From positions 1 through 48,719 of the forward strand of contig NZ_AUCP01000051.1 of the NCBI RefSeq assembly GCF_000429825.1: a DNA stretch of 48,719 bases, given 5' to 3'. This document shows positions 18,685 to 26,686 of this stretch, one piece after another. The notes beneath the pieces were generated by a model. That model worked only from the letters and a program-made list of their open reading frames with translations, did no database searches and was not told where the DNA came from. A program made the translations under genes and the position numbers. This stretch comes from Cohnella thermotolerans DSM 17683 (GTDB lineage: Bacteria > Bacillota > Bacilli > Paenibacillales > Paenibacillaceae). Numbering within the stretch: the first letter of the stretch is position 1; each line of letters starts with the position of its first letter.

Positions 18685-18708
18685 GCGCCTTTTCCGGGGC
18701 TCCGTCTC

Positions 18709-18736
18709 GTTTTTCCGAAGGGGATAGGGGTATAAT
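18709..18736 (+). promoter_or_regulatory. Candidate promoter before the Mo-enzyme gene, sigma-B-like or sigma-A
   Basis: GTTTTT (18709-18714), a 13-bp spacer and GGGTAT (18728-18733) resemble the sigma-B pattern GTTTAA-N12-15-GGGTAT. The same place reads TATAAT (18731-18736), a perfect sigma-A -10, but without a clear -35. Confidence 0.4.
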
Positions 18737-18771
18737 GGAATCAGAACGTCAAGAAAAGAGGGAGAACGGCG

Positions 18772-19353
18772 ATGAGCGCGACGGATATCGAAGCCCGGGT
18801 TCCGCCGGGACAGAGGTTAACGACGGGATTTCCCGTCCTTCATTACGGCGAGGTTCCGTATTATCGGGACATGAGCAAGTGGGATTTAAAGGTGTTCGGG
18901 CTCGTGGAGGAAGAGAAGACGTTCTCCTACTCGGAGTTCATGCAGCTTCCGCGACGGGAGTTCGTCAACGACATTCACTGCGTCACGACCTGGTCCAAGC
19001 TGGACAATGTGTGGGAAGGCGTGCCGGTATCCGTAGTCATGGAGCGGATCAAGCTGAAGCCCGAAGCGAAGTTCGTCATGCTGCACGCCGAGCACGGATG
19101 GACGACGAACCTGCCGCTGGACGATTTCCTCCGGGATACGTCCTTCTTCGGGCTGAAGCATAACGGCGAGCTGCTGACGCCGGAGCACGGCTATCCGGTG
19201 CGGATGGTCGTTCCCCATCTCTATTTCTGGAAAAGCGCGAAGTGGCTTCGCGGCATCGAATTCCGGGCGACGGACAAGCCGGGCTTCTGGGAGCGGAATG
19301 GGTATCACATGTATGGAAACCCGTGGCGCGAACAAAGATACGATTTCGATTGA
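18772..19353 (+). CDS. Sulfite-oxidase-fold molybdopterin oxidoreductase
   Basis: The protein has 193 residues and corresponds to the oxidoreductase molybdopterin-binding domain (YuiH/MsrP-like). The Mo-ligating cysteine is in VNDIHCVTTWSKLDN. Further conserved parts are HAEHGWTTNLPLDDF and the PVRMVVPHLYFWKSAKWLRGIEF block. There is no signal peptide, so it should act in the cytosol, and there is no haem domain. ATG 18772 is preceded by GAGGGAGAACGGCG. The physiological substrate is unknown; sulfite and methionine-sulfoxide reactions are known in relatives. A terminator follows. Another molybdenum enzyme is encoded 0.8 kb downstream. Confidence 0.85.
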   Translation: MSATDIEARVPPGQRLTTGFPVLHYGEVPYYRDMSKWDLKVFGLVEEEKTFSYSEFMQLPRREFVNDIHCVTTWSKLDNVWEGVPVSVVMERIKLKPEAKFVMLHAEHGWTTNLPLDDFLRDTSFFGLKHNGELLTPEHGYPVRMVVPHLYFWKSAKWLRGIEFRATDKPGFWERNGYHMYGNPWREQRYDFD

Positions 19354-19368
19354 ACGGTCCATCGCTTC

Positions 19369-19392
19369 AAGCCCCGCAAGGGGCTTTTTTTA
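19369..19392 (+). terminator. Terminator after the Mo-enzyme gene
   Basis: AAGCCCC-GCAA-GGGGCTT with a TTTTTTTATTT tail. Confidence 0.9.
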
Positions 19393-19558
19393 TTTCCAGG
19401 CATACAGAGGCGATCTTGACGATTTTGAGTTGTTCATTCGCTCTCGGTGCCCGTCCGGACGTGCCATTCGCAGCAGTCCACATTTCGGCTTCTCGTATTG
19501 CGGAACGATCGGGTGCGTATTCTAATGGTCACCGAATCCAGCAAATGGAGGCCCGATT

Positions 19559-20065
19559 TTGAAAACCGCAGCCGCGCAATCGAGCCAAGCGCAACTCGTG
19601 AGCTTGGCAGCCACGATTTTGAAAATGGCGCTTGCGTCCGGTATCGCCTGGGAACTGGCCAAGCTGGCCGGCTCCCGGCATCCGTTCCTCGCGCCCGTCT
19701 CCGTTATTTTGTGCATGCAGCCTTCCGCAACCCAAACGCTCCAATTTTCCTACTACCGCGTTCTCGGCACCGTCATCGGGGTCGTCATGACCGCCTTGGC
19801 GGCGATTTGGCTGCCGCTCGCCTCCTGGGCGATGGCGCTCGTGATCGTGGTCGCCTGTTCCTTGTCGCTGATCGCCAGCCGCAACCCGACGCTCGTCCGC
19901 GAAGTGGCGCTCAGCGTAGTGCTGGTGCTCGCCTTGCAGCCGCAATCGGGCACGTACGGCTTCGATCGCGTGCGCGACACGTTCATCGGAGTGGCCGTCG
20001 CTTTGGCGGTCCATCTGCTCCTTTTTCCTCCGCCCAAGAACGAGCAGCCGACGCCCTCCTCTTGA
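19559..20065 (+). CDS. FUSC/aromatic-acid-exporter-like membrane protein
   Basis: The protein has 168 residues and about 5-6 hydrophobic helices. It begins with a lysine-poor amphipathic stretch, then SRHPFLAPVSVILCMQPSATQTLQFSYYRVLGTVIG, the hallmark of the fusaric-acid-resistance (FUSC) half-domain. The likely start is TTG 19559, because ATGGAGG lies 7 nt upstream and no ATG is available. It is half the size of full FUSC exporters, but such short forms are common in Firmicutes. The transported compound is unknown. It precedes the molybdenum hydroxylase genes by 78 bp and might share their transcript. Confidence 0.7.
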   Translation: MKTAAAQSSQAQLVSLAATILKMALASGIAWELAKLAGSRHPFLAPVSVILCMQPSATQTLQFSYYRVLGTVIGVVMTALAAIWLPLASWAMALVIVVACSLSLIASRNPTLVREVALSVVLVLALQPQSGTYGFDRVRDTFIGVAVALAVHLLLFPPPKNEQPTPSS

Positions 20066-20143
20066 CGCGCAAGCTCCAGTCATATCGCGCCTTGTCCCGC
20101 CCATATACTTGAGAGATCAATTGGCTCAGGCGGGGGGATCGAA

Positions 20144-22468
20144 TTGGAGGCGATCGGACGGAGCGTACCGAAGAAGGAATCGTTCGATAAAGTCGCCGGT
20201 TCGGCGATGTATACGGCCGATCGGATCGAGCCGCGCACGCTGCATGCGCGCCTGACGATCAGCCCGTTCGCGCACGCGCGCATCGCGGCCGTCGATGCGT
20301 CCGAAGCGAGGAGGTCTCCCGGCGTGCGGGCGGTGCTGACGGGAGATGCCAGCGACGTGCTGATCGGCGAGGAGATCCGGGACCGCCCGGTCATCGCCCG
20401 GGACCGGGTTCGCTATAACGGAGAGATCGTCGCGGTCGTCGTCGCGGATACCGAAGCGGAGGCAATGCGGGCCGCGAATTTGATTCGCGTCCGGTACGAG
20501 CCGCTGCCGGTCGTTAACGATCCGGTGGAAGCGCTCCGCCCGAGTGCGCCGATTCTGCACGAGAAGCTGGCCGAATACCAGAAGGGCGAAGGCGTCGTCT
20601 CGATTCCGGGGACGAACGTCGCCAGCATCATTCGCGTTCTCAAAGGCGATATGGACCGGGGATGGGCGGAGAGCGAGACGATCGTGGAGAACCGCGTGTC
20701 GTTTGCGCCGTCCGACCATGCGGCGATGGAGACCCGAAGCGCGTCCGCGGAGATCCGTCCGGACGGGCACGTCATCATCGAGACGTCGACGCAAGTTCCG
20801 TTCGCCGTCAAGAAGTTCATGGCCAGATACTTCGGCATCGATCCGGGATGGATCGTCGTGCGGACGCCGTTCGTAGGAGGAGGATACGGAGGCAAGACGG
20901 CGATTCAGCTGGAGGCGGTCGCCTACCTGGCTTCCCGGGCGGTCGGCGGGCGGAAAGTGAAGCTCGTCAATACGCGCGAAGAGGACATGTTGACGTCGCC
21001 GGTCCGCATCGGCCTGGACGCTACGGTGAGGCTGGGCAGCACGAGGGACGGGAAAATCAGGGCCGCGCAAATCGTCTACCGCTTCGACGGCGGCGCCTAC
21101 AACGACAAATCCAGCGACGTGGCGAGAGCGGCGGCGGCCGACTGCTCGGGTCCGTACGGGATCGAGCATCTTCATTGCGAATGCTTGACGGTGTACACCA
21201 ATCACACGTTTCCGGCGGCTTTTCGGGGTTACGGACATTCCGAGCTGACCTTCGCCATGGAGAGGGCGATCGACGCGCTGGCCGACGAGCTGAAGATGGA
21301 CCCCTGGGAACTTCGCATGCGCAACGCCGCCGTTCCGGGCGATACGGCGCCGACGCGGGACCGGCTCACCCCCAGCAATCTCGGCGACATCCGCACGTGT
21401 CTGAACCGGGTGCGCAGCCTGGCGGAGTGGGACGACTGGCAGGTACGGCAGGTGAACGAACATACCGTGCGCGCCAAGGGAATCGCCTGCTTCTGGAAAA
21501 ACTCGTCCATGGACACCGACGCGACCTCCGGCGCCATTCTGCTGTTCAATTCCGACGGAAGCGTCAACCTGGTGACGGGCGTCGTCGAGATCGGCACCGG
21601 CACGAAGACGGTGCTGGCCCAAATGGTGGCGGAGCGGCTGCGAATGAGCGTCGACCGCGTTCACGTCAAATTTACCGTCGATACGCTGGATACGCCGGAG
21701 CATTGGAAGACGGTGGCGAGCCGGGGGACGTTCCTGGCCGGCCGGGCCGCGCTGAAGGCGGCCGACGACGCGATCCGGCAGCTAAAGTCGATTGCGGCCG
21801 TCGTGCTCCGGGCCGATCCGGACGATCTGGAGCTCGCGCACGATAAGGTGTTCGTGCGGGCCGACCCTGCCGTCCAAATCGCCGTCAAGGATATTTGCTA
21901 CGGCTACAAGTATCCGAACGGCAACGCGATCGGCGGGCAGATCGTCGGACGCGGCTATTACACGCAGCGAAGAATGAATCCGCTGAATCCGGCCACCGGG
22001 GAGGGCACGCCCGGACCGGAATGGAACGTCGGCGCCCAGGCGGTGGAGATCGAGATGGATACGCGGGATTGCTCCTACCGGCTTGTGAAGGCGATCTCGG
22101 TCAACGACGCCGGCAAGGTGCTCAACCCGAAGGGAGCGCTGGGCCAGGTGACGGGAGCGATGGCGATGGGGCTCAGCTACGCCAGCCGCGAAGCGTTCTA
22201 CTACACGGATAACGGAACGGTATTGAATCCTACGCTGCGGGATTTCACGCTTCTGCGCTTCGGCGAGAATCCGGAGTACGTCGTCGAATTCATCGAGAAC
22301 CCGTGTCTGGACGCGCCGTTCGGGGCCCGCGCCATGGGCGAGCACGGCCTGATTGCGATGCCGGCGGCGCTCGCAAGCGCCGTGTCGCGCGCGGCGGGCG
22401 TCCGGCTCAACCGGCTACCGCTCTTTCCGGAGACGGTCTGGCGGGCGAAAAACGGAGGCATCGGATGA
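20144..22468 (+). CDS. Molybdenum hydroxylase (xanthine dehydrogenase family), Mo-cofactor subunit
   Basis: The protein has 774 residues. The N-terminal domain (about 1-115) is the aldehyde oxidase/xanthine dehydrogenase a/b hammerhead (FDKVAGSAMYTADR...). The large Mo-binding part has TPFVGGGYGGKTAIQLE, AAFRGYGHSELTFAMERAID and the expected active-site glutamate in GARAMGEHGLIAMPAALA. The likely start is TTG 20144, behind GGGGGGAT. It overlaps the FAD subunit gene by 4 bp. The substrate (purine, aldehyde, N-heterocycle) cannot be decided. The Arg/Phe pattern of true xanthine dehydrogenases was not confirmed. No cofactor maturation (XdhC-like) gene is nearby. Confidence 0.88.
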   Translation: MEAIGRSVPKKESFDKVAGSAMYTADRIEPRTLHARLTISPFAHARIAAVDASEARRSPGVRAVLTGDASDVLIGEEIRDRPVIARDRVRYNGEIVAVVVADTEAEAMRAANLIRVRYEPLPVVNDPVEALRPSAPILHEKLAEYQKGEGVVSIPGTNVASIIRVLKGDMDRGWAESETIVENRVSFAPSDHAAMETRSASAEIRPDGHVIIETSTQVPFAVKKFMARYFGIDPGWIVVRTPFVGGGYGGKTAIQLEAVAYLASRAVGGRKVKLVNTREEDMLTSPVRIGLDATVRLGSTRDGKIRAAQIVYRFDGGAYNDKSSDVARAAAADCSGPYGIEHLHCECLTVYTNHTFPAAFRGYGHSELTFAMERAIDALADELKMDPWELRMRNAAVPGDTAPTRDRLTPSNLGDIRTCLNRVRSLAEWDDWQVRQVNEHTVRAKGIACFWKNSSMDTDATSGAILLFNSDGSVNLVTGVVEIGTGTKTVLAQMVAERLRMSVDRVHVKFTVDTLDTPEHWKTVASRGTFLAGRAALKAADDAIRQLKSIAAVVLRADPDDLELAHDKVFVRADPAVQIAVKDICYGYKYPNGNAIGGQIVGRGYYTQRRMNPLNPATGEGTPGPEWNVGAQAVEIEMDTRDCSYRLVKAISVNDAGKVLNPKGALGQVTGAMAMGLSYASREAFYYTDNGTVLNPTLRDFTLLRFGENPEYVVEFIENPCLDAPFGARAMGEHGLIAMPAALASAVSRAAGVRLNRLPLFPETVWRAKNGGIG

Positions 22469-23301
22469 TACCGTTCGACTTCGACTACTACCGGCCGGCC
22501 ACCGTGCAGGAAGCCGTCTCCCTCTATGCCCGGCTGGACCGCGAAGGGAAGCGGCCGCTCTATTGGTCCGGAGGGACGGAGATCGCCACCTTCGCCCGAT
22601 GGAACCGGATCTATACGGAAGCCGTCATCGATCTGAAGGCGGTTCCGGAATGCCGCGCCCTGACCGTCGGGGACCGGGAGATGACGTTCGGCTCCGCGCT
22701 GTCGCTCTCGGAAATCCACGATTCGGGGGCGTTCCCTTTGCTTGGCGAGACGGGGGGCGGCATTGCCGACCGCACCTCGAGAAACAAAATTACGCTCGGC
22801 GGCAACGTCTGCAGCCGGATGATTTACAAGGAAGCCGTTCTGCCGCTGCTGCTTGCGGACAGCGACGTCCTGGTCGCGGGCGCTTCCGGCGTCCGCCGCG
22901 TCCCGATCGGCCGGCTGTTCGACCGCTCGATGCGGATCGGGAGAGGGGAGTTTCTCGTTCAATTCGTCATGGACGCGGGCTATCGGACGATGCCTTATGC
23001 GAGCGTGAAAAAACGAAAAGCGTCCGCCATCGAATACCCCATCGTCACCGTGGCCGCGCTCGCGACCGGATCGGGCATCCGCTTCGCCTTCAGCGGCTTG
23101 TGCGACTTCCCGTTTCGCTCCGCGGAGATGGAGCGCATCTTGAACCGGCGCGAGCTTCCGGCGGGCGAGCGGATTCGCCAAGCGGCAGCCCGGCTGCCGG
23201 CTCCGGTGATCGGCGACATCAAGGCGTCGGCGGAATATCGCAAGTGGGTCTGGACAATAACGACGGAGGATGTATTGAAGGCGCTCGAGCCGCAAGCGTA
23301 A
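22465..23301 (+). CDS. Molybdenum hydroxylase, FAD-binding subunit
   Basis: The 278-residue protein has the CoxM/XdhB FAD domain. LYWSGGTEIATFARW is the FAD pyrophosphate loop, and DRTSRNKITLGGNVCSRMIYKE is the second FAD motif (normally IRNxATxGGN). The C-terminal CO_deh_flav_C domain begins near residue 175. ATG 22465 overlaps the preceding stop (ATGA), with GGAGG 5 nt upstream. It passes electrons from the iron-sulphur subunit to NAD+ or another acceptor. Confidence 0.85.
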   Translation: MIPFDFDYYRPATVQEAVSLYARLDREGKRPLYWSGGTEIATFARWNRIYTEAVIDLKAVPECRALTVGDREMTFGSALSLSEIHDSGAFPLLGETGGGIADRTSRNKITLGGNVCSRMIYKEAVLPLLLADSDVLVAGASGVRRVPIGRLFDRSMRIGRGEFLVQFVMDAGYRTMPYASVKKRKASAIEYPIVTVAALATGSGIRFAFSGLCDFPFRSAEMERILNRRELPAGERIRQAAARLPAPVIGDIKASAEYRKWVWTITTEDVLKALEPQA

Positions 23302-23340
23302 AAAGGGAAGCGCTGCAATCCTTCAAGCGAGGTGGATGCG

Positions 23341-23808
23341 ATGAAGCTCGAATTGAACGTAAACGGCGAGGTTCGGCACGCCGACGTCCGCCCGGCGGAG
23401 CTGCTGCTCGACGTGCTGAGGGAGAACTTCGGCCTGACCGGCGCCAAGCCTGGCTGCCGGAACGGCGATTGCGGCGCCTGCACCGTAACCGTCGACGGCT
23501 GGCCGATGAAGTCGTGCCTGATGCTGGCCGTCGAAGCCGCGGGCAAGGCGGTGCAGACCGTCGAAGGATTGGGAGGGACGCCGGAGCAGACGGCTTTCGT
23601 GGAGAAGTTCGCCTTTCAATGCGGCTATTGCACGCCCGGTTTTATTATGAACGTACACGCCCTGCGGCGCATTCATCCGCAGGCGGACGAGGCCGCCGTG
23701 CGGGATTGGCTTCAATCGAACATTTGCCGATGCAGCGGCTACGAGGAAATTCGCGAAGCGGTCGAGTGCGTGCTGCGAAGCCGGCCGCCGGCGGACAACG
23801 AGCCGTAA
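23341..23808 (+). CDS. Molybdenum hydroxylase, 2Fe-2S subunit
   Basis: The protein has 155 residues with two [2Fe-2S] clusters. The plant-type N-terminal cluster uses GCRNGDCGACTVTVDG plus the downstream Cys in PMKSCLM. The C-terminal four-helix domain uses FQCGYCTPGFIM and NICRCSGYEEI. ATG 23341 is favoured because AGGTGG lies 6 nt upstream; GTG 23332 is also in frame. It completes the set Mo subunit, FAD subunit and Fe-S subunit, all in one direction. Confidence 0.9.
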   Translation: MKLELNVNGEVRHADVRPAELLLDVLRENFGLTGAKPGCRNGDCGACTVTVDGWPMKSCLMLAVEAAGKAVQTVEGLGGTPEQTAFVEKFAFQCGYCTPGFIMNVHALRRIHPQADEAAVRDWLQSNICRCSGYEEIREAVECVLRSRPPADNEP

Positions 23809-23911
23809 ACCGTGCCGGATCCCGCTTACCCGGCGTTACGACGAGGCAAGCGGGCGGTTGCCGTCTGAACGGCAGCAACGAGCAAACCCTCTCTTCCGGA
23901 ACGGAGGGGGC

Positions 23912-24311
23912 GTGCTGATCTTTGCGGGCATCTTCATTCTGTTCGCCACGCTAGATGGCGCAGTACCCGCTGAACATTTACCAGCGATGGGTAACGGACT
24001 TCTTTACCTTCCGTTTTTGTATCTGCTCGACAAGGCGCACGGCTAAGCGTGTCGCTACATGGCGATGCCGCTTGCGGGCGTCCTGTTCCTGCTGCTCTGC
24101 CTGCTCGTCTGGCAAAGAACGACCCAAGCTCGACCCGATGCGGGCGTTCGAGCAAGCCGCGGATCCAGGCGAGATCGAGGAGTTGGACCTGACCTTGCTG
24201 TTCGACCCGGAAGTCGGGGAAGGGATCATGAAATACGCCGAACTGATGCTGGCGCAGGAGTCGTATTCCCGTGGCGGCGATTTCCGGGTCCAAAAATCAA
24301 CGGAAATTTGA
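23912..24311 (+). pseudogene. Possible broken gene for a small membrane protein
   Basis: From GTG 23912 one frame reads VLIFAGIFILFATLDG... to a TAA at 24044-24046. The same frame then continues past the stop with a second hydrophobic helix (AGVLFLLLCLLVWQR, to about 24120). After that, another frame carries a well-ordered acidic C-terminus (FEQAADPGEIEELDLTLLFD... ending at 24311). One in-frame stop plus one frameshift would explain this as a decayed two-helix protein. I do not recognise the family. The alternative is a short real protein at 23912-24046 followed by unrelated sequence. Confidence 0.35.
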
Positions 24312-24408
24312 CGACAGGGTGCAAATGCAATGGAAGGAAGGCTGTCATCCTCATATGATGGCAGGGTGATGAGACATCACAAATCCAAAACAAATGGAGG
24401 CTGGGAAA

Positions 24409-24519
24409 ATGAGTGCTGGAGTAGGATACGGCGGTTACGGGTACGGCGGCGGCGCTGCATTTGTTCTGGTTTTGTTTATCCTTCTCGTGATCATTCTTGC
24501 AGGCTTTTTCTTCATCTAA
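24409..24519 (+). CDS. YjcZ-family sporulation protein
   Basis: This 36-residue protein is too short for most gene finders. It has a Gly/Tyr-rich head (MSAGVGYGGYGYGGG) followed by a single hydrophobic helix (AAFVLVLFILLVIILAGFFFI). That layout is typical of the YjcZ/SscA-like small spore proteins of Bacillales. ATG 24409 has GGAGG 8 nt upstream, and a strong terminator begins 18 bp after the stop. It is expected in the mother cell or coat region of the forming spore. Its position marks the start of a run of spore-type genes. Confidence 0.88.
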   Translation: MSAGVGYGGYGYGGGAAFVLVLFILLVIILAGFFFI

Positions 24520-24537
24520 TTCGGAAGCCTGCACCTC

Positions 24538-24574
24538 AAGGCCGATCGGCTTGCGCCGGCCGGCCTTTTTTTTT
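24538..24574 (+). terminator. Terminator after the YjcZ-type gene
   Basis: AAGGCCGATCGG and CCGGCCGGCCTT pair with a short loop. A run of nine T follows. Confidence 0.85.
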
Positions 24575-24648
24575 GTTCAGTCTTGGCGGACGCGGAATAA
24601 AAATAAGGTAAGGAAGCTTGCCGCCCGAGAGCGGGAAGGCGAAAGCGA

Positions 24649-24690
24649 CAAAAAAGCGCTCTTCCGGCGCGAGAATCTCGACCGGAAAGG
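24649..24690 (-). terminator. Minus-strand terminator after the glycine-tailed protein gene
   Basis: On the minus strand, CTTTCCGG...CCGGAAGAGCGC is followed by TTTTTTG. It lies directly downstream of the stop at 24706. Confidence 0.6.
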
Positions 24691-24705
24691 CGCGGGCCGT
24701 GCGGC

Positions 24706-25149
24706 TCAGATTTTCAGTCCGCCCATCAGCGGAATAATCGTCTGCAGCATGCCGATGCCCATTTTGATGCCGGGCCATACTTTGCCGATCATGCCGACCA
24801 TGCCGCCAAGTCCGCCGAGTCCGCCGCCGGCGCCCGCTTGGCCCGGCAGCCCTTGCTCGAAGCCGCCCCCGCCCGGACCTCCGCCGAACGGGTTGCCGCC
24901 CAAGTTTCCAGGCTGGGCGAACGTGGGGAAGAGCCCGGCCAGCCGCGCCTTCTGCGAATGGCGGATCGTTTGCGGACTGATCTTGCCCCGGCCTTTGCGA
25001 CCGCGCAGGGTCACGCCTCCGTTTTCGACTTCCGTTATCCAACCGACGTAATAGCTCCTGTCCTTCAACACGATGCAGACGGGCTGCCCCACCCACCGTC
25101 TGGCCTCTGCGGCGGTTAGTTTGGCTTTTGCGGTAGCGATGCCGATCAC
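24706..25149 (-). CDS. Sm/SH3-like protein with a Gly-rich tail, probable spore protein
   Basis: The protein has about 147 residues from GTG 25149, or 169 from ATG 25215; neither start has a strong ribosome site, so the start is uncertain. Residues about 10-50 (RRWVGQPVCIVLKDRSYYVGWITEVENGGVTL) form a short beta-barrel-like pattern related to the protein at 2815-3120. Then follow a basic linker, a Gly/Pro-rich run (GGNPFGGGPGGGGFEQ...GGLGGLGGM) and a hydrophobic C-terminus (GMLQTIIPLMGGLKI). It is divergent from the Hsp20 gene. The function is unknown; a coat or exosporium role is inference. Confidence 0.6.
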   Translation of the reverse strand: MIGIATAKAKLTAAEARRWVGQPVCIVLKDRSYYVGWITEVENGGVTLRGRKGRGKISPQTIRHSQKARLAGLFPTFAQPGNLGGNPFGGGPGGGGFEQGLPGQAGAGGGLGGLGGMVGMIGKVWPGIKMGIGMLQTIIPLMGGLKI

Positions 25150-25247
25150 CCCATTCGAAAAGATGATGCATCGTATGCAGACGGGCTTCGTTCCGCTTGT
25201 TCGTTCACCGTACATTTATACAAAAACGACGAATGGAGGCGCAGGAC

Positions 25248-25688
25248 ATGGATCAGGGAAGGCCGAACGTCCCGAAGGATTTTTACAGCCAGGCCACCGA
25301 GGTGCTGGGCGAAGAGTTCTGGCAGGAGCTGGGGGAGCTCCTCCCGAACGCGGGGCCGCGCGTCGACATGTACGAGACGCCTTCCGCCGTCGTCGTCCTT
25401 GCCGAATTGCCCGGCCTGCAGTCGCCGGAGCAGGTCCGCGTCCGGCTGTACGGGCAGACGCTCGAACTGGAAGGGGATCTTCCTTGCCCGTACCCCGTGA
25501 CCGGCAACCGGATTGCGCTCAGCGAACGCTTCTTCGGCCACTTCCGCCGTTCCTTGTCCCTGCCCAAGCCCGTATCTCCGGACGCGATCGCGGCACGCTA
25601 CGCCAAGGGCTTGCTGATCGTGAATTTGCCGATCGACGGCTCGGACAAACAAACGTCGATTCCGGTCGAATTCGGTCCGTCCGGGTAA
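25248..25688 (+). CDS. Hsp20/alpha-crystallin-type small chaperone
   Basis: The protein has 146 residues. ATG 25248 has GGAGG 8 nt upstream; longer readings run into the divergent gene's start region. The alpha-crystallin domain covers about residues 38-125: VDMYETPSAVVVLAELPGL, ...LYGQTLELEGDLPC, SERFFGHFRRSLSLPKPV, ARYAKGLLIVNLPI. The C-terminal I-x-I-type anchor is weak (SIPVEF). It opens the plus-strand run of GerP-like genes, so a spore chaperone role is plausible. B. subtilis also has small coat-associated members of this family (CotM, CotP). Confidence 0.82.
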   Translation: MDQGRPNVPKDFYSQATEVLGEEFWQELGELLPNAGPRVDMYETPSAVVVLAELPGLQSPEQVRVRLYGQTLELEGDLPCPYPVTGNRIALSERFFGHFRRSLSLPKPVSPDAIAARYAKGLLIVNLPIDGSDKQTSIPVEFGPSG

Positions 25689-25745
25689 AGCCGTCCGTCC
25701 GAACGACCGATCAATCCGATGCCGCGCGAAAGGATGTGAGAGACC

Positions 25746-25970
25746 ATGGTGGACATCAGGTTCGGCGAATTCCGGGTCGGCAGCGTCGTCCAATCGTCCG
25801 GCATTTTTGCCGGCAGCAACACGCAGTGGAAGATGAAGCATGCGTCCAAGGAAAACCAGGCCTTCGGGACGGTGAACGGACAACAATGCTCGGTTGCAGA
25901 CGTCGTCGGCGTGCTCGCGGACTTCGACGAGATCGACACCGAGCTGGACGGGAAGCGGCGCGAGCCGTGA
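25746..25970 (+). CDS. GerPA/GerPF-like spore protein
   Basis: The protein has 74 residues. The pattern is VGSVVQSSGIFAGSNTQWKM, then SKENQAFGTVNG, then VLADFDEIDTELDG. This follows the GerPA/GerPF layout: a hydrophobic strand, a G-N/D turn, Lys-rich middle, G-x-G, and a C-terminal D-x-D-x-x-D. In Bacillus such proteins help nutrients pass the spore coat to the germination receptors. ATG 25746 follows AAAGGATGTGAGAG. Its stop overlaps the start of the next gene. Confidence 0.65.
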   Translation: MVDIRFGEFRVGSVVQSSGIFAGSNTQWKMKHASKENQAFGTVNGQQCSVADVVGVLADFDEIDTELDGKRREP

Positions 25971-26362
25971 AAAACCCGTTTCGGAGAGGCGGGCGCCCGC
26001 GGACCGACGACCTGCTTCGCGAGATCCGCGGCCGTATCGAAGAGATCGAATCCCGGTTCGGCCGGATGGAGGAGCGTTTGAAGCGCTCGGAGACGCAGCC
26101 GCAAATCCGGATCGACAACGTCCATATCCATCAGCCCGTTCTGGAGAAGCTGGAATTCCGGCTGGACGCGCTCGACATCGAGCAGTTGAGCGGGTCGCTC
26201 AATCTGGGCAACAACTTCGGGGCCAAAATGACGGAAGGAAGGGAGGCTGCGCCGAAGCCGCAGCCTCCGTCGTCCCCCCAGGGCGGCAAGACCGATTCCA
26301 ACCCTTCCCCGGAAGGGCTTCGCCGGACGCCGTCAGGCTTCCGCTGGAATAACCGGAGGTGA
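25967..26362 (+). CDS. GerPC-like spore protein, short form
   Basis: The protein has 131 residues from GTG 25967, which overlaps the preceding stop (GTGA). A helical region (EIRGRIEEIESRFGRMEERL) is followed by IRIDNVHIHQPVLEKLEFRL and DALDIEQLSGSLNLGNN. The last two match the GerPC core known from Bacillus (a K/L-E-x-x-x-D-x-L-x-I-E-x-L-x-G-x-L-N-x-G pattern). The C-terminal half of normal GerPC (about 200 residues) is replaced by a Pro/Ser-rich tail. Position right after a GerPA-like gene strengthens the call. Confidence 0.65.
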   Translation: MKNPFRRGGRPRTDDLLREIRGRIEEIESRFGRMEERLKRSETQPQIRIDNVHIHQPVLEKLEFRLDALDIEQLSGSLNLGNNFGAKMTEGREAAPKPQPPSSPQGGKTDSNPSPEGLRRTPSGFRWNNRR

Positions 26363-26368
26363 TCGCAA

Positions 26369-26650
26369 GTGGCCTCATTCCTGTCGCCGCAATTCGTCAT
26401 CGGCTCGATCCGCATCGGATCGGTGGAGAACGCGTCCTGCATCAATCTGGGCAACAACTGGCCTTCCGGATTCGAGAGCCACCAGAAGCTCACGCAAGGG
26501 TTCGGCTCGGTAAGCGGGGACCGGAACATGGTCGCCGGCATCCGTTCGCTGCTGAACGATTCGGATTTCCTCGACATGCTGAACGTTGCGGACGCCGAAA
26601 TTCCCGAGTGGCTCCGGGGTATCATTTCCGAACGAGAGCACATAAAGTAG
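26369..26650 (+). CDS. GerPA/GerPF-like spore protein
   Basis: The protein has 93 residues from GTG 26369, with GGAGGTGAT 5 nt upstream and only 6 bp after the GerPC-like stop. The first 65 residues follow the family: FVIGSIRIGSVENASCINLG, then SHQKLTQGFGSVSGD, then LLNDSDFLDML. The last 25 residues (ADAEIPEWLRGIISEREHIK) are an extra helix not seen in the neighbours. Confidence 0.62.
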   Translation: MASFLSPQFVIGSIRIGSVENASCINLGNNWPSGFESHQKLTQGFGSVSGDRNMVAGIRSLLNDSDFLDMLNVADAEIPEWLRGIISEREHIK

Positions 26651-26686
26651 TGCAAGAGTTTATTTACGAGAAGGGCAGTGACGCGG

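Noticed and set aside
25200..25247. Sporulation sigma-E or sigma-K promoter before the Hsp20 gene
   Set aside because: ATACAAA-like and CATTTATAC strings exist but no matching -35 at the right distance; too weak to report as a feature.
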